From positions 1,029,865 through 1,093,864 of the forward strand of contig ONZQ02000002.1 of NCBI GenBank assembly GCA_900312665.1: DNA of 64,000 nucleotides. Direction: 5' to 3'. A program made the translations under genes and the position numbers. The stretch is from Cephalotrichum gorgonifer (Eukaryota > Ascomycota > Sordariomycetes > Microascales > Microascaceae). Positions 23,195-36,500 of the stretch are shown here, piece by piece. The notes below the pieces were generated by a model that ran no database searches, was not told the DNA's origin, and saw nothing but the letters and a program-made list of their open reading frames with translations. Numbering within the stretch: position 1 is the first letter of the stretch; every line of letters begins with the position of its first letter.

Positions 23195-25825
23195 GAAGAC
23201 GACATGTCCCTGCCGCCTGTTTAATGATACCTGTCCCGCCCGACACCTCCTCATCGTCTCGCCTCCTTGCGGAACCATCTCGCCATTCCGGCTCCTCGAT
23301 TCCTCGCCCTCAGGCCCCTCCGTGATAAGGGGCTTCATCTTCTACATCCCTACACGTTCGTCGGGATAGCTCCCTCGGGGAAACGCATACCTATCCCCAA
23401 CTCTTTTGTTTCGAAGTTTCTTTCTTACCCGCCATGACGATAATTTCCCCGCATTGGGAACTCCCTTTTACAAACCCACATACCGATCGATTCTTTCCCC
23501 TACTAGGGGGCTCCTTATACACAGAGAAGACGGTGCCACCCTATGGGGACGTCCAATTCTCACTCTCTTCTACACAAGACGAGGAGAGGGGTTTGAAGCT
23601 CCTCCATCGCCATTCACGTCGCTTTTAACGCTTTACCTGACAAAATGATGGTTGCTACATGTATATTTATATACCCTGGGGAAACAAAGCATAACTTAGA
23701 CTGGGAAAAATATTACTGCTTTTTTTTTGGCATACGCTTCAGAGGATACGGGTGGGGTTTGATTTGATTTGAAGTAAGGGCTGTGTGTGTGTGTGGATGG
23801 ATGTATATTCCACTATAGACTACAGCGCGGAAGATTTTGTATATACCGGTGTATATAAATATAATTAGATTACAACCCGGCATTGGCTTATTGGGAGCAT
23901 TCATGCAAGGTTATGGAGTGTCTGCCGAGGTTCTAGGGATGCAAAGCATCGCCTTCTCGTTACATTTCAGCTCGATCTAATAGTTCTGGGAGCAAGTGCG
24001 GTGCGTCATGGCGGGACACCTGTTGCGTCATTATGAGCAGCTCAGCTGCGTAGAAGTTTCGAGTACTACTAGTATGGGCCTGCTGCTCCCACTTATTACT
24101 CGTACTCATAGTAGCTGTTGGTTATGGTTTGTGGGATGTGGGACCTTACCTCCCAACATACTCGTACTAGTAGCCTTAGTTTTGTTTCTTGGCAATCGCA
24201 AATGTTTTGGGTGGGAGGATGTGTGAGGAAGAATTTAATGGTGAAACATGTGGTATTGGGTACGACACAACGGGAGCGATGAAGAGCAGGAACGGAGGAA
24301 CGGAGAATAAGCCGGGCCATGCATGCATGGTGTGGGCGATGTAGGAGTGACGTGCCAAGGTGGAGGGTGGAGGTGGAGGTACAATGTAAAGGTGGAGTTG
24401 GAGGGGGAGAGGACCACTATCACATGCTATCCACTTGGGCTCAGCTGCCTGCGGTGAGCACGCGAGCTCAATCTGGGATCAGCCGACGGGGGAGGGGAGG
24501 GTCAACCGGTATGAGCAGCTGGCGCGGTATTTCCTCAAGTACAAAACGCCAATAAGTATGCATAATTGGTACTCGTAGTTTCTCGCCTCCCCCTACTCCG
24601 CACTCGTACTTCTTGTACTCCCTGGCAAGGGAGGGTTGAGGTTTCAGGCAGGAGATCGGAAGATGTGTGTGCATACGATAAGGAAGGAACACCTCGCGGG
24701 TGTGTGTGCATGTATGTGCGCGTGTGTACTTGTACATGTGCTCTTGCATGCTGGTGTCATCAGGTCATGTATACAAATTGGATCGCACCTGCCAGAAGAG
24801 AAGCAAGCCTACGCGATCAAGTTGGTGAAATGCTGCCATCGGGTGTCCGATTACGAAATCCTACGAAGTAGTAATATTAGGTACCAGACCCGTACTAGAA
24901 ACCAGAGGTAACTTGTAGGGGGGGTGAGAGACCAAATGTTCGAGATCCCGTCGGCGCTGCCGTTGCTGTGGCATTGACTTTCTTGGAGAAAGAAATGAAG
25001 AGAATAAAAGAAAAAAAAAATTCAGTGGGTCCAACCTGGCAACCTAGAAGGGGGCGGCGCCGTGCGTCATCTTAGTGTAGTTGTTAGCTGGCTCGTGCTT
25101 GTACTGCAACAAGCAATAATACTACGAGTAGCTATACAGATACACACCGAAACAGCTAGAAGATAGCTGTGTGGGAGAGGTACTTTAGCTCTTGTTTGGG
25201 CTTGTTTTGGAGCGAAGAGTGAAAGCAAGGTAGGTAGGTATACTCGGATTCGCCATCCCATCATCCTTTCATCGTCACCATCCAACCTGTTTTGTGACTT
25301 CCTCCCTCCGAACACATCTCGTCCCAGAGCTTCCCATCCATCCTCGTTTCTCTTCCATCAAACAAAAGGACCAGTATCTCGATAAACATCATCCCCGCAC
25401 TACCTACTGCCCCTGCAAAAGACTACTGCTCGTACACTACACCTTTTCGAGACCCTTGCGCCGGACCAAGTCTCCTCTTTCCTCCACCCCAAGCAACGCT
25501 ACGAGTACGAGTACGGGTACGGGTACGGGCCCAATCCAACACACACCCCTGCTTATCAGGCACCCCTTTTTAAAAAAGCGCCTCTCCCCGAAACCCCCGA
25601 GCTCCCTTTGTGGCTCCACGTCCCGACCCAAAAGGCAGTTCAGCTCCAGCGAACATTTTGAACAAGAAAAATATTTTCAAAACGTAAACAAATCCAGCTT
25701 CCTCTCCTCTCCATCTCTACCCGCGCGATAGAACCTTTGACATCGAACCCACGAGCCAATATAAACGACCTCTTGGAAGAGACCTCCTCCTCACACACAG
25801 ATAGGGAAACAGCGGTGATTTCAAA
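23195..25825. other. Intergenic region before the reticulon gene
   Basis: No gene is supported in these 2.6 kb. It contains a (TG)7 run at 23782-23795 and TACGAGTA/TACTCGTA copies at 24097, 24159, 24570, 25123, 25500 and 25506. The final 550 bases are C/T-rich with scattered ACACA, a probable promoter and 5' leader. Confidence 0.55.
25500..25529 (+). repeat. Hexamer tandem array TACGAG/TACGGG
   Basis: Five consecutive 6-bp units: two TACGAG followed by three TACGGG. It lies about 300 bases before the reticulon start codon. The first two units create two overlapping copies of the dispersed TACGAGTA word. Confidence 0.8.
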
Positions 25826-27180
25826 ATGGCCGATATCAAGACTGCGAACGGCGGCATCCCCTCGAGGAGTAAGGTGAGTGTGCCTGTCTCCCCTTGCCTT
25901 TTGCCTTCCCCCGCGGAAGCTATTTGTGTATATACGAGCACTTTTGAAACTAACGATGCTCTGGATAGTCTTTCGATGCCCCCGTCTCTCCGGACCAGGA
26001 AGAGCGTTGAACTAGGAACTAACCATGACTACGGGTAGAAGGCAACGGATCGATCGCCGATGGTATGTTCCGCCCTGAGTGTGGCCCTTCGACCCTTCGT
26101 GCTAACAAGCTACAGGCCCCCACAGGACGGCTACGCCGAGCACGACCTCCAACGACACCCTGACGCATTATCACTCGTACTTCCTATCGCTCCTCTCCTG
26201 GAAGGACCCTCGTACGGCTCCCTATATTCCCCACATCCCCAGACTCCTCCCCCCCCTTCCTCCCTCCCTTAGAAACATGGCACATGTTACGATCAGCGAC
26301 GCTAACTATTCGCAGGCGCCTCCGGCATCGCCTACACCACCATCGTCTCCCTCATCCTCGCCGCTCGTTACCTCGACATCATCCGATGGGGCTTCAAGTT
26401 CACCTGGATGGCCCTCGGCGCCACCGTCGCTGCTGAGGTCGCCGGGAAGGTCCTCCTAAACAACGGCCTCACCTCGCAGCTCCGCCCCCGGACCTACTAC
26501 AAGGTCTCGCGCGACACCGTCGACAACCTGATAGGAGACGTGCACGAGCTGGTCAACTTCTTCGTCATCGAGGGCCAGAGGATCCTGTTCGCTGAGAACG
26601 TCTACGCCTCAGCTGCCGTAAGTTCTTGCCCACAGGAAGAACCCCTGCCATCACCCCAACCACATCAGGTTCCGGGACACTAACGCCGCCGTAGGCCTTT
26701 GTCGCCGCCTTCATCTCCTACTACCTCGTCAAGGTCGTCCCCTACTGGGCCCTGGCCATCCTCGGCACAACCGTTGCGTTTGTCGTTCCCCTCGTGTACA
26801 CCTCCAACCAAGAGCTCATTGACGAGCAGCTCAAGAACGCTGCGGACATCGTGAGCGCCCAGACCGCCCAGCTCCGCTCCACCGCCGCCCAGCACACCCA
26901 GCAGGTTGCCGGCCTCACGAAGCAGTACATGGGTGACTACTCCGCTAAGGCCCAGAACGTCCTCCGCGGCCGCTCCGCCTCTCCCGAGGTCCAGCAGAAG
27001 ACTTTCCCCTCTGCCCCCACCCACCAGCCTTCCGCGGCATCGGACATCAAGGAGGCCGACTTCCCCAGCGCCCCTACCGGGTCCGTTGAGGAGACCAAGG
27101 AGAAGGTCGTGGACGGCGCCGCGGCGGAGGGTGCTGCGCCCGCGCCGGCGGAGGCCCACGCTGAGGAGAGCCTTATCTAA
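25826..27180 (+). CDS. RTN1: Reticulon-family ER membrane-shaping protein
   Basis: Bends tubular ER by inserting two hydrophobic hairpins. The reticulon homology domain is clear: LTHYHSYFLSLLSWKDPR, then the first hairpin (ASGIAYTTIVSLILAARYLD through TWMALGATVAAEVAG), the loop containing LIGDVHELVNFFVIEGQRIL, the second hairpin (AFVAAFISYYLVKVVPYWAL onward) and VPLVYTSNQELID. Secure exons are 26116 (or 26126)-26211, 26316-26617 and 26695-27180, joined in phase. The tail holds two FPSAPT repeats and is disordered. The first exon, 25826-25873 (MADIKTANGGIPSRSK), has a good start and a GTGAGT donor, but joining it to the core is unresolved. One in-phase route uses 25969-26005 with a weak GTTGAA donor (322 residues in total). 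Another uses 26016-26062 and the 26126 acceptor. Family certain, N-terminus not. Confidence 0.88.
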
Positions 27181-28178
27181 GCTCTCTCTCTCCGGGGGGA
27201 TAGATTGGAAAGGAAAAAGCTGGACGGCATCCGCATGTATGTGGTGTCGGGATACGAAACGGGACGCGAGGCGGGCAACGAGACTCACGAAATGACATCC
27301 GGCTCTTACGAAATTGCGTAGTATTTGTTTAATTCGTCGTTGTGAGGGAGATACAGGGAGGAAGCGAAGGAGGTGACGGACGACTGGTCTTTTACGAACA
27401 CACTGTATGGATAAGGGTCTTGTCTGCTCTTGGCTGTGCTTTTTTGTTTCATTTGGGAAAGGAGTCTCTTTTTCTTTTTTCTCATGAGGACTATTATCTC
27501 CCTTCGGGGGGAAGGGGGCCGAGACTGCTGTTGGGGGGACTCAGGAAGTGTGTGGAAGGGAGACGGGGAAACGGACACGGGAAAGGGGGAGACTAAATTG
27601 CTGTTTCCGTATTGGTAATATTCATCTTTTACTCTCGCTCAAGATGGGTCTGCGCGTCTGTGTGTGGTGAATGTTAAAGTAATGGCCATTTTCCCAAGGA
27701 GGCTATCATGAGTCCATTCACCTCCATCCACGTTATCTTGTTAATGAGGGGTCATCCTGTGGAGCCTGCGGGCCGGTGGTACATGATGGGGCGTAGAACG
27801 GGGGAGCCAAGGATGGGACCGACAGGCTGACATTTGGATATAGTAGCCTGAGAGCACACACACACACACACTCCACATGACTGTATTGAGTTCAATGTGA
27901 AGGAAAGGGGAAAAGAGGTATCTCATATAGCACAGGATATACACATGGACAATTGGATAGATAGACACAAACTCACCCTCCCGCTCGAAAGGAAATGAGA
28001 CGAGCAATAAGAAACTACATGTAAGAAAGAGAGAGAAAATATATAACTCCGCCCACCCCAAGAACCCATCCCGCCGAGTCAAGGTAAAAAAAAAAAAAAA
28101 AGAAAGAAACAACAAAAGGAGACCGAAAAATAAACACAAGAGGAGAAACCAAAAAAATGGCTGGAAGCGGAGAGAAAA
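27181..28178. other. Convergent 3' region between reticulon and TOP2
   Basis: The two genes end towards each other with 1 kb between the stop codons. No gene lies in it. It holds both 3' ends, a (CA)8 run at 27855-27870 and a run of about 16 A beginning near 28086, which would be a T-run at the 3' side of TOP2. Confidence 0.6.
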
Positions 28179-31100
28179 CTACTCCGAATCCATCGCGAAC
28201 GGATCATCACTATCCGCGTCCTCTTGGAAATCATCCTCCTCGTCGTCAGACTCCACGTACTTGGCCTTGGGCTTGGCCGCCCTCGCCGCCCTCGCGGGCC
28301 GACCCCTCGGAGCGAAGGACTCCTCCTCCTCGTCGTCGTCGCTGACTGCCTTCTTCGCCGCCGCCTTCCTCTTGGCGGCGGGCGCCGTCGTCGCTTTCGC
28401 GGGCTTGGCCTTGGGCTTGGCCTTCGCGGCGGCGGCCGGGCGGCCCCTCTTCGGGGGAGCGGCGGATACCTCCTCCACCTCGCTGTCCTCGCCCTCATCC
28501 TCATTGCGGCCTCCGACGTCCTCGTCTTCGTCCTCGCTGACGGCCTTCTTCGACGCCTTCTTCGCGTACGCCTTAGCAGCGGGCGACAGCGTCTCCTTGC
28601 TAGCCTTTGGCTTTGCCTTCGGGGCCGCAGCCCTCTTCGGCGGGGCGACGGGCTTCGGGGCCGCCTTGCTGGCCGCCTTGGGCGGCGGGAAGTTGTCATC
28701 ATCAGACAGGAACTGGTCGATGTCGTTGTCCTCATCGCCCTTGATGCTCTTCCTGGGAGACGACTTGGCTAACATCTCGTAGTTCGTATCGTCCTCGCTA
28801 AAGTCAAACGTCCGGGGCTTCGTCTTCGCCTTGGGCAGGTTCGAGCCCGTTCCGCCCTGTGTCATCGTGAAGAGGCTGACTCTCCCCTGGGCGCTTGAGC
28901 CCGCGGGCTTCGATATCCCCTTGACCATATTGTCGATGTCGCCCAGGAGGTTGTCGCCATCCGAGTCTGAGTCCGAGTCGACGATCCACGCCTTCGGTTT
29001 CGCCGCCGCCGCTCGCTTCGACCTCGCCATCGTCTCCACGGGCTCCACGGACTCAGACTCGGACTTCTTGGCCTTTGCTGAGGTTGCCGTCTTGCCCTTG
29101 ATGGCGGCAAAGTCGTCGTCGCTGAAATCAGACGCCCCCCCGGCATCTGATGCGTCCTCCTCCTTCGGCTTCGCCTTAGGTTTCGCGCTGAACATCTCGG
29201 CGAATCGCTGGTGGGTCTTCTCGACCTTGGGCGCCACGGCAGGCTTGGCCTTCGCCTTCCCCTTGGCCTTCGCCTTGGTCGGCTCAAAGTCGTCGTCATC
29301 GGCGACCGCTCCCTTCCGGCCACGCCCGGCGCCAATCTTCTTCGACACGCGACGGCCCATCCTGTTGATACTGGTCTGGATCTCGGCGTCGAGCTTGAGC
29401 TGCTTCTCCCATTCGATGAGGAAGGCATCAAGATCTGAGCACCACAGGTCCTTCTCGCTGAGGACTAGGAGGTCGTCATGCTCCTGCTTCTTCTTGTCGA
29501 TTTGCTCCTTGAGCTTCTCGAGGCGTTCGGCCGTAAAGGACCAGATCGCCATCTATAGACTTGGTTAGCTACCTTAACTTAGACCGCTTGTTTGAACGAC
29601 CATCACTTACCGAGAGAAGATAATCATAATCGCGAACGCCTGGGTCACTATCTTGCGCGGCGCCACCACTGCCCTCTTCGCCCTCATTGGTACCAGTCCC
29701 AAGCTCTTCGTCCGTGGACCGCTTCTTGCCATCCTGGGATTTAGGAGGGAATGCCTCGTAGTTGGCATCACGAAGTTCTTGGATGATAACGTCCTTCTTC
29801 TTCTTGTTGACGATGAGCACCTCATCCATAATCTCCGTGATAAAGCGGGCCTGATTGGTCATCTTCCTGTACTCGGTATGGTACACTTGGAGCCAGTGCT
29901 TCTTCCGCTCCGTGTACATGTGCATGCGGAACTGGTAGAACTCTTCCATGATGTCCTCGACCTTCTCGTACTTGCGGATCTGGCCCTGGCTGTCGAAGGC
30001 GACCAGGTTGGACGTGGCGATCTGCTTCGCGAGCTTGAAGCGGTCAATGATGCCCTCCTTCAGGACGGCCTCCCTCGCCTTCTCGTCACTCAACATGATC
30101 TCGAAGTGCACGTTTTTGTGGTCGTTGAACTCCTTGTAGTCCTTGATCCAGCTAGGGCCTTTGGCACCGCTGATGACCTCCTCTAGACGAGCCTTGAAGT
30201 CGTCGGTCCAGACTCGGATAGGCAGCTCCGTCACGATGATCTCATTCGGGGTCTTGTCATTTTGATGAGCAACACCGTTGAACTTGAAGCGATCGGGACC
30301 GGCGGGCTCCGACGTGCCCTTCCAGCCTCTGAACCAAGGCGCCATTGGCTGGAAGGGCTTCTCCTCATCGTCGTCCTCATCAAGCCTGCCCATGCGCCTT
30401 TTGAGGTTCTCAACGATATCCGCGGGATGGTAGTTTGGAATCGAAGTACTCCATCCAGTACCAATACCGTCAGCACCGTTGACGAGCACCATAGGCACAA
30501 CCGGCGCGAAGACCTTGGGCTCGATCGGCTTCCCGTCCTCGTAGTTAGACTCCAGGTTGGGCTCATCCATGGCCGGGAATACTTTGCGAGCGAACGGAGA
30601 GAGACGAGTGTAGATGTATCGAGGACTGGCCGCGTCTGATCCGCCAGCGAGACGAGAACCGAAGTTACCACTGGGCTCGAGGCAGTTGACATTGTTGGAT
30701 CCGACAAAGTTCTGTGCCAGGCCGATGATGGTCTGCTGCAGCGATGCCTCGCCGTGCTGGTACTGTGTCAAACTCGAGACGACACCAGCCAAGTCGACGA
30801 CCTTCTTATCCTTGACTACATTTGTCTTGAGACAGGCATACATGACCTTCCTCTGGCCGGGCTTCAAACCGTCAATGACCGACGGAATCGAACGCATGTT
30901 ATCCGCCATGCTGAACAGAATCAGCTCCTTGTTGACGAAGTCGGTGTAGGAGATAGTCTTTGCCGAATTGTCAAGGAACGTGCCGGGGACGAAGTTGCCC
31001 AGCCACTCCTTCCGAGCGTCGGCCTTCTTCTTGGAAAAGGCGAGGTCGAACATGTCGGACTCCTCAGGCTTCATGATGTCAAATTCCTTTAGATGGGCGT

Positions 31101-33543
31101 CCAAGTTGGTAAAGTACACTTGAGCGTCCTCGTTGGAGCTGGTACCCAGACCCTTGAAGTATTTGAAGTCCCATTTCCCCAGTTCGTGGCGGTTCGCGAT
31201 CTTCCAGTTCTCGTACTCGGGTTGGGTAAAGAAAGTCTTGAGCTTTGTCGGCTTCTTTGGGTTGCTTCCCTGCCAAACCTTGACGATGGGCGTGATGAAC
31301 TCGCGGAAGAAGTTGGGTATCTGGAGCAAGGATGGGTACTGGACCTGCAGGAAGTTTATCAAAAGACCCTTGATATGGCTTCCGTCATGATCCTGATCGG
31401 CCATGATCATGAGATGACCGTAACGAAGCCCCTTGGTATCGGTATACGTCGTCTTATGCTTCAGGCCAAGGAACTGCTTGATGTTTTGGACTTCCTGGTT
31501 TTTTGTGATTTGGTCGATCGAGGCATCGCGAACGTTCAGCATCTTTCCCCTCAGGGGGAAGACACCGATCCGGTCGGGGTCGAGGATAGCGCGTCCGGAT
31601 ACAGCCAAACCCTTGGCCGAGTCACCCTCGGTGAGAATCAGGGTGCATTCATGGCCGTGGCGGGTCCCGGCTAAGTTGGCATCGACGAGCTTTGCATTGT
31701 TGATACGGGATCGCTTGTTTCCGTCGCTCTTCGCCATCATCTTGTCGGCCTTCTTTTCGGCAAAGTCCATGATATGCTCGATTGCCTCAGATTTTGCAAT
31801 CTTCTTGAGGAATTCCTCGCTTAGGGCACACTTGGAGCCAAACTGGCTGACTTTGGTTGTCATCTGCTCCTTCGTCTGGGACGTGAAGGCAGGGTTGTCG
31901 ATGTAGCAGTTGATGAATACGAACAGATGGTTTCGGATATGATTCTGCTTGAGGCCATGTCCCTTTCGTTTCTTGTTCAGATGCGCCAAGATGTAGTTGG
32001 TAATCTGATCGGTGATATAGCTGACATGGGTGCCTCCGGTCGTGGTGGCGATGGAGTTGACAAAGGAGATTTGCTGGAAAGCTCCGTCCGAGACAGTGAA
32101 TCCAACTTCCCATCGGCGCACGCCCTTATCCATGAAGACAGCCGTCTTGGGGTCGCCGCCTTCCTCGGCACTGCGCTCCAGGGAGATGGCCTTGGCGTAG
32201 AGCTCGCAGTACGACTTGAAGTCCTTTAGCTTGAGCAGCTCACCATTGAGGTAAACCTTGACCCCCTTCACCGTACCGGCCATGTCGTAAATCCTGCGGT
32301 AGACGAGCGCCTCGAGGTCGTCGTCAATGCCATCCGGCATGTTGAACATCTTGAAATCTGGCTTGAAGGTGATTCTGACGAAGCTAGCAGTCTTATTCGA
32401 CGTGATCTTTGGCTTCGAGATCTTGCCCATGTTGTCATTCCATGTCTGCTTGTATCGCTTCCCGTTCTCGCTGTCCTGGACTTCTACGGTGAATTCGGTA
32501 GAGAAAATGTTGCAAAGCTTCGCGCCGTAACCGTTGCGGCCACCGACAGTCTTCTTCTCGTTGTCGTCGTAGTTGGAACCCGTCAGGAGCTCACCGAAAA
32601 TCATCTGCGGTACGTACATCTTCTTTGTCTGTAGATTCAAGACCGGTTAGCAAAGCCCGTATAATAGAGGTGGGGGAAAGGGGTTCAACCTACGGCATGG
32701 ATGACAACTGGAATACCCTTTCCGTTGTTTTCAACACTGATCTCGCCCGAGGCACGATCAATGGTCACTTTGAGAGCGGTCATCGGCGCATGCTCAGACG
32801 AGTCGCGTTGCTTGTTATCAGCGGCATTTACCAGGATCTCGTCGAAGATCTTGTAGAGACCGGGAACATAGTTGACCTTGCGAAGCTCCATCTGCTTGGA
32901 TTCCTTGTTGAAGACCCACATCTGGGACTCAGTCATCTCGACGGATCCAATGTACGTGTCAGGGCGCTTGATGATGTGTTGGATTGGGCTGAGCTGCTGG
33001 TACGTCTCTGCAGCCCGCTCCTCGGCCGTCTTCTTGCTGCCTCCCGCGGGCGCGGGCGGGGGCTGTGGGGAGTCCAGTAGCATGCTTTCGTTCTCGATCT
33101 CATCTAGCGGCTTCCCATTCGACTTCTTCGAGGCACCTGCCGTCTTCTTTTGCTTCTTGGCGCTCGGGGGTGTGTGGGAAAAGGTGGAGCCGTCATCTTC
33201 TGGGTCCTCGTCGTCGCTTCCAGGTATTGGTCGTTTCTTGCCTGTCAATTTGGATGTGAGGGTCGTCTGGGTGAGCTTCTTCGGTGCAGCCTTCGTCGCA
33301 GCCTTAGGTTTCGCAGGTGCCTTTGCCTTTGGCGCAGCCTTGGGCTTCGGGGCTGCCTTCGCCTTCGGCTTCGCTTTTGCCTTGGGCGTCTATCACGTTG
33401 GGTCAACGCGACAAATTCGGGCGCACGCGCTTCGGCGATGGGGCGGGGACACATACCATATCGTCGGGGGAGAAAGCGTCGGAGTCGTCGGCAATGCTGA
33501 CAGCAGCGTCGGAGAGAGAGTCGTCAAACATCTCTAGATCCAT
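28179..33543 (-). CDS. TOP2: DNA topoisomerase II
   Basis: Essential ATP-dependent enzyme that passes one DNA duplex through another and decatenates chromosomes. Exons (5' to 3') 33543-33457, 33389-32694, 32628-29611 and 29552-28179 give 1724 residues, all phase 0. Motifs: N-terminal Lys/Pro/Ala-rich extension (30-80), GHKL ATPase with NAADN (217-221), GKGIPV and GGRNGYGAKL (from 290), the QTK loop (512-514), TOPRIM EGDSAKG (595-601) and DQDHDG (672-677), PLRGKMLNVRDAS, and the catalytic tyrosine in SPRYIY (Tyr932, after Arg931). The last exon carries the end of the core coiled coil plus a roughly 350-residue charged tail of Lys/Ala and Asp/Glu/Ser blocks, the usual regulatory, nuclear-localising part. 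Complete and intact. Start chosen at 33543, since MDLEMFDDSLSDAA resembles fungal Top2 starts. Confidence 0.98.
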
Positions 33544-36500
33544 GTTTGCGGGAGAGTGGCCCTATGCAGGGCAATCGGGGAAAGAATGGGCGTGTATAAC
33601 GAAAGAGAGAGTGGAGGAGGAATTGACTTCTCGCCAAATTCCGGGTGTCGCAAGGCGCGAAGGGATTGTGGGTTGGGGTCCGAAGGAGTGGAATACAGAC
33701 GGTCAGAGCCAGCTCGCCGAAACAAGAAGGGTATCGCTTTCGTTGGTCTATGTTTTGGGATAACCAACGAGATTTCTCGTCGTGGCCGCCGCTACCATTC
33801 GCGTAAACAAAACACTGATGGAGGGGCGGCGCGCGTCAAAGTCAAATATTACATAATCTTTCAAACCACCTGCCGCAGACTGCAGCCACTTGTCAGATGG
33901 TGATATTCATCGGTGGGGGCCTCCCAAAGTAAACATTTGTGGTGTGATAGGTCCTTTACTCATCCCACTTCTCCAACACAAGACCAAACAAAGGTCGACT
34001 TCAACTACAAGTAGTTTCGCTTTCGCATATCTATACGCTCGAGCCGGCTACACTCGACATCTCCAAGTCAACGGGACTTCGGTTCTGCACATTCATCACT
34101 TACGTCTCTTTCTCCCAGACTCTCTTGTAAACCATACACACCTGCACTGGAGATCATACCATGTACCAGTCACAAATGCACCAAGAACACACTTCTAGCA
34201 ATGGACTCTTCACCCAGCTAAGTAGCTGGGAATGGGGACGATTGACATTGTTTCGCCATCTCTGGTGTGACTCGTCCTCTTCTGCTCTACTTCCTCATCG
34301 AGATCCACTTGCCTCTAGTTTGATTACACTTACCCCATCGCAGATGAAGAGAAACCATGTCTGTCTCACATGGTCTTCGAGAATACGGCCTGGAGATCCG
34401 GGAGCCGCCAGTCTCTTCGTTCTGTAGCACGGAACGAGGCCAGGAATGTTACACCCTCGCAAGTGGGACATGCGAACGAGCCGCTCCTAGGCTGCTCTCC
34501 ATGGCGAGTTCCTTGGATTAGTATCTCACGCGCTCATCAAGAAGAAGCCGTGTTGTCTGCACCTTCGAGTTCAAAGCTCCACATGTGTAATAATACCTGC
34601 TATATCTCAAGCTGTGAATCAAAGGCTGGACGCCAAGCCGAATGCGGTTAGACCCGCTGTACCCTTGACTATCCCAGGATCTCCTTGATGATCCCTGACA
34701 GGTGGAGATCGTGGGGAGGGACCAGTTCGCTTGGCATCCAAACCTCCCTCTCTAATCCCTCTCCTCCCTTTTCATGTGCATCTCTTGAGCTTCAATGGCA
34801 ACCACTCTGGACTGGGCCGACGTTAGTTCTCGCTGTGGGTTCTCTGGACAGATCGCGCCACCATCGGGCTGTCTTATGCGGTCCAAGTCACCTTGTGCGA
34901 CTCCCATTCCTCCCGTATATCTCTCGCTCGCGAGCGGAAGCCACCCGATGGCAGGCTAGAGGACAATATCCCGAAGTCGATGCGCATAGCCGTCTCCTCT
35001 TGTTGTTTCCGGTACCACAGCGCCTCAGCCATTCCGGGAGCCTTCCTGCTGCCCACCTGCCGTGCGACAACGACCGTTGTACGATGATATGAAACTCTCT
35101 TCTGCTCTAAGATGCACTTTTGCGGCCATGCTTACCAGAATGAGGTCTGGATCTGGAATCACGCTCCCGCGAGCCCTTCTCAAGCCGAAACTGTCGATTC
35201 AGGAGACGGAAGAGCTTCGAGAAACATCTCCCGTCAGGGACAGGGAAACGGGAGACAATGGCTCTGTACTTGTACGCGAGACTTGCCCCTGCCAGGTGAG
35301 TATTCATCATTTTGGAGTCCCTCCGTTTGCCAGCTGCTCCTATCTCGCACGCCGATCAAGGAGTATTTTTTTTTGTTTGGATCGCGAGGGGAAAAAAAAA
35401 GCAAGAGCCCATTCGTGTCAAATGACAACGACTGGCTGCGACCTCAAGTTATTTCTGTTATTTTCATGCATCCTCCCTATACGTACGCGTCAAGTGTATT
35501 CTTTTTTTCTTCCTGAGCGCATGTGACAGTGTTGTTAGGACGAGTCGTTTCTCGATCTCGAACGAGAGGGAGAGACTTAACGGCCACCCGCAGCTAGTGA
35601 GATCCTAGCTCTAGCTAAGCCGGAATCACAGCATCTGGTGCCCTAGGCGACTAGTGGACTCGAAAGCTATGGGTCGCGTCGTGGTGGCGTGTCCGGCTGA
35701 GCTCTGGTATCCGCTGTGTTGCCCTGGCTTGGTGTTACAGAGGATTGGTCCTGCCTGGTCAATGAGGAAATGAAGAAGCCATCAAGGCCGGGGTACTCTG
35801 GCCCGTCCCCACCTCACCCTCTTCGTACTCCCAGCGGGCCCTCTCTATACCCGTGTCAAAGCTCGTCGGTAAGGGAATGCCGAAGACCTGGGGAGGTTTG
35901 ACCAGCCGATTTCGGTATGGAAGGGCGAGGACTAAGAAAGCATACCTCACCGGAATTATGCATGGGAGGGAGGCGTCGGAGAATATCCGGCGGAAGGCCA
36001 AGTCTTTGCGGGGGCGGTATTATAGATCGAGAAAAGGGGGAAGGGGGGGAGGCTCGGTCCGTTTACTTCTTCCAGTGAAGCGAAGATTGCCGTGGCTCCT
36101 CGGACATTTTTCTTGTGCCTGTACTTGTACGTGTGCTTGTGCACTAGGCAAGCTCGTGGGGGGAAGGGAGACAAGGGTCGATGCTGTGGCATATTTACTC
36201 TCTTCGTTGCTTGTAGCCTACGGGCACTACGGGTGGTAGACTAGCTCTTCTCCTTCCAGTGTTCTCGAAGAGCTCTGGAATGGCCGTCCACGACAGTGTT
36301 GAGTTTGACAGCGGCTGGGTGCAGCTTGATGGGACAAAGAGGAGGAGATCTACCCGGGGTTCGAGACGTCTGGTGGAAGGTAAGACTCTGTTTTGTCGGT
36401 TCCTATCTCCCCGCCGAGCTGTTCTTGGCCGCTTGACGGACAGGCGAGCTGGAATTACAACTATAAGGGAGGATATGGCCTTGTATGTTGCCACGCCACA

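Noticed and set aside
21766..23205. 479-codon open frame antisense to GYP5
   Set aside because: Low-complexity Ser/Ala/Pro translation opposite a clear coiled-coil coding exon; a compositional shadow.
28224..29568. Long + strand frames over the TOP2 C-terminal tail
   Set aside because: They mirror the Lys/Ala and Asp/Glu/Ser-rich tail of TOP2. The sense gene joins in perfect phase to a complete Top2.
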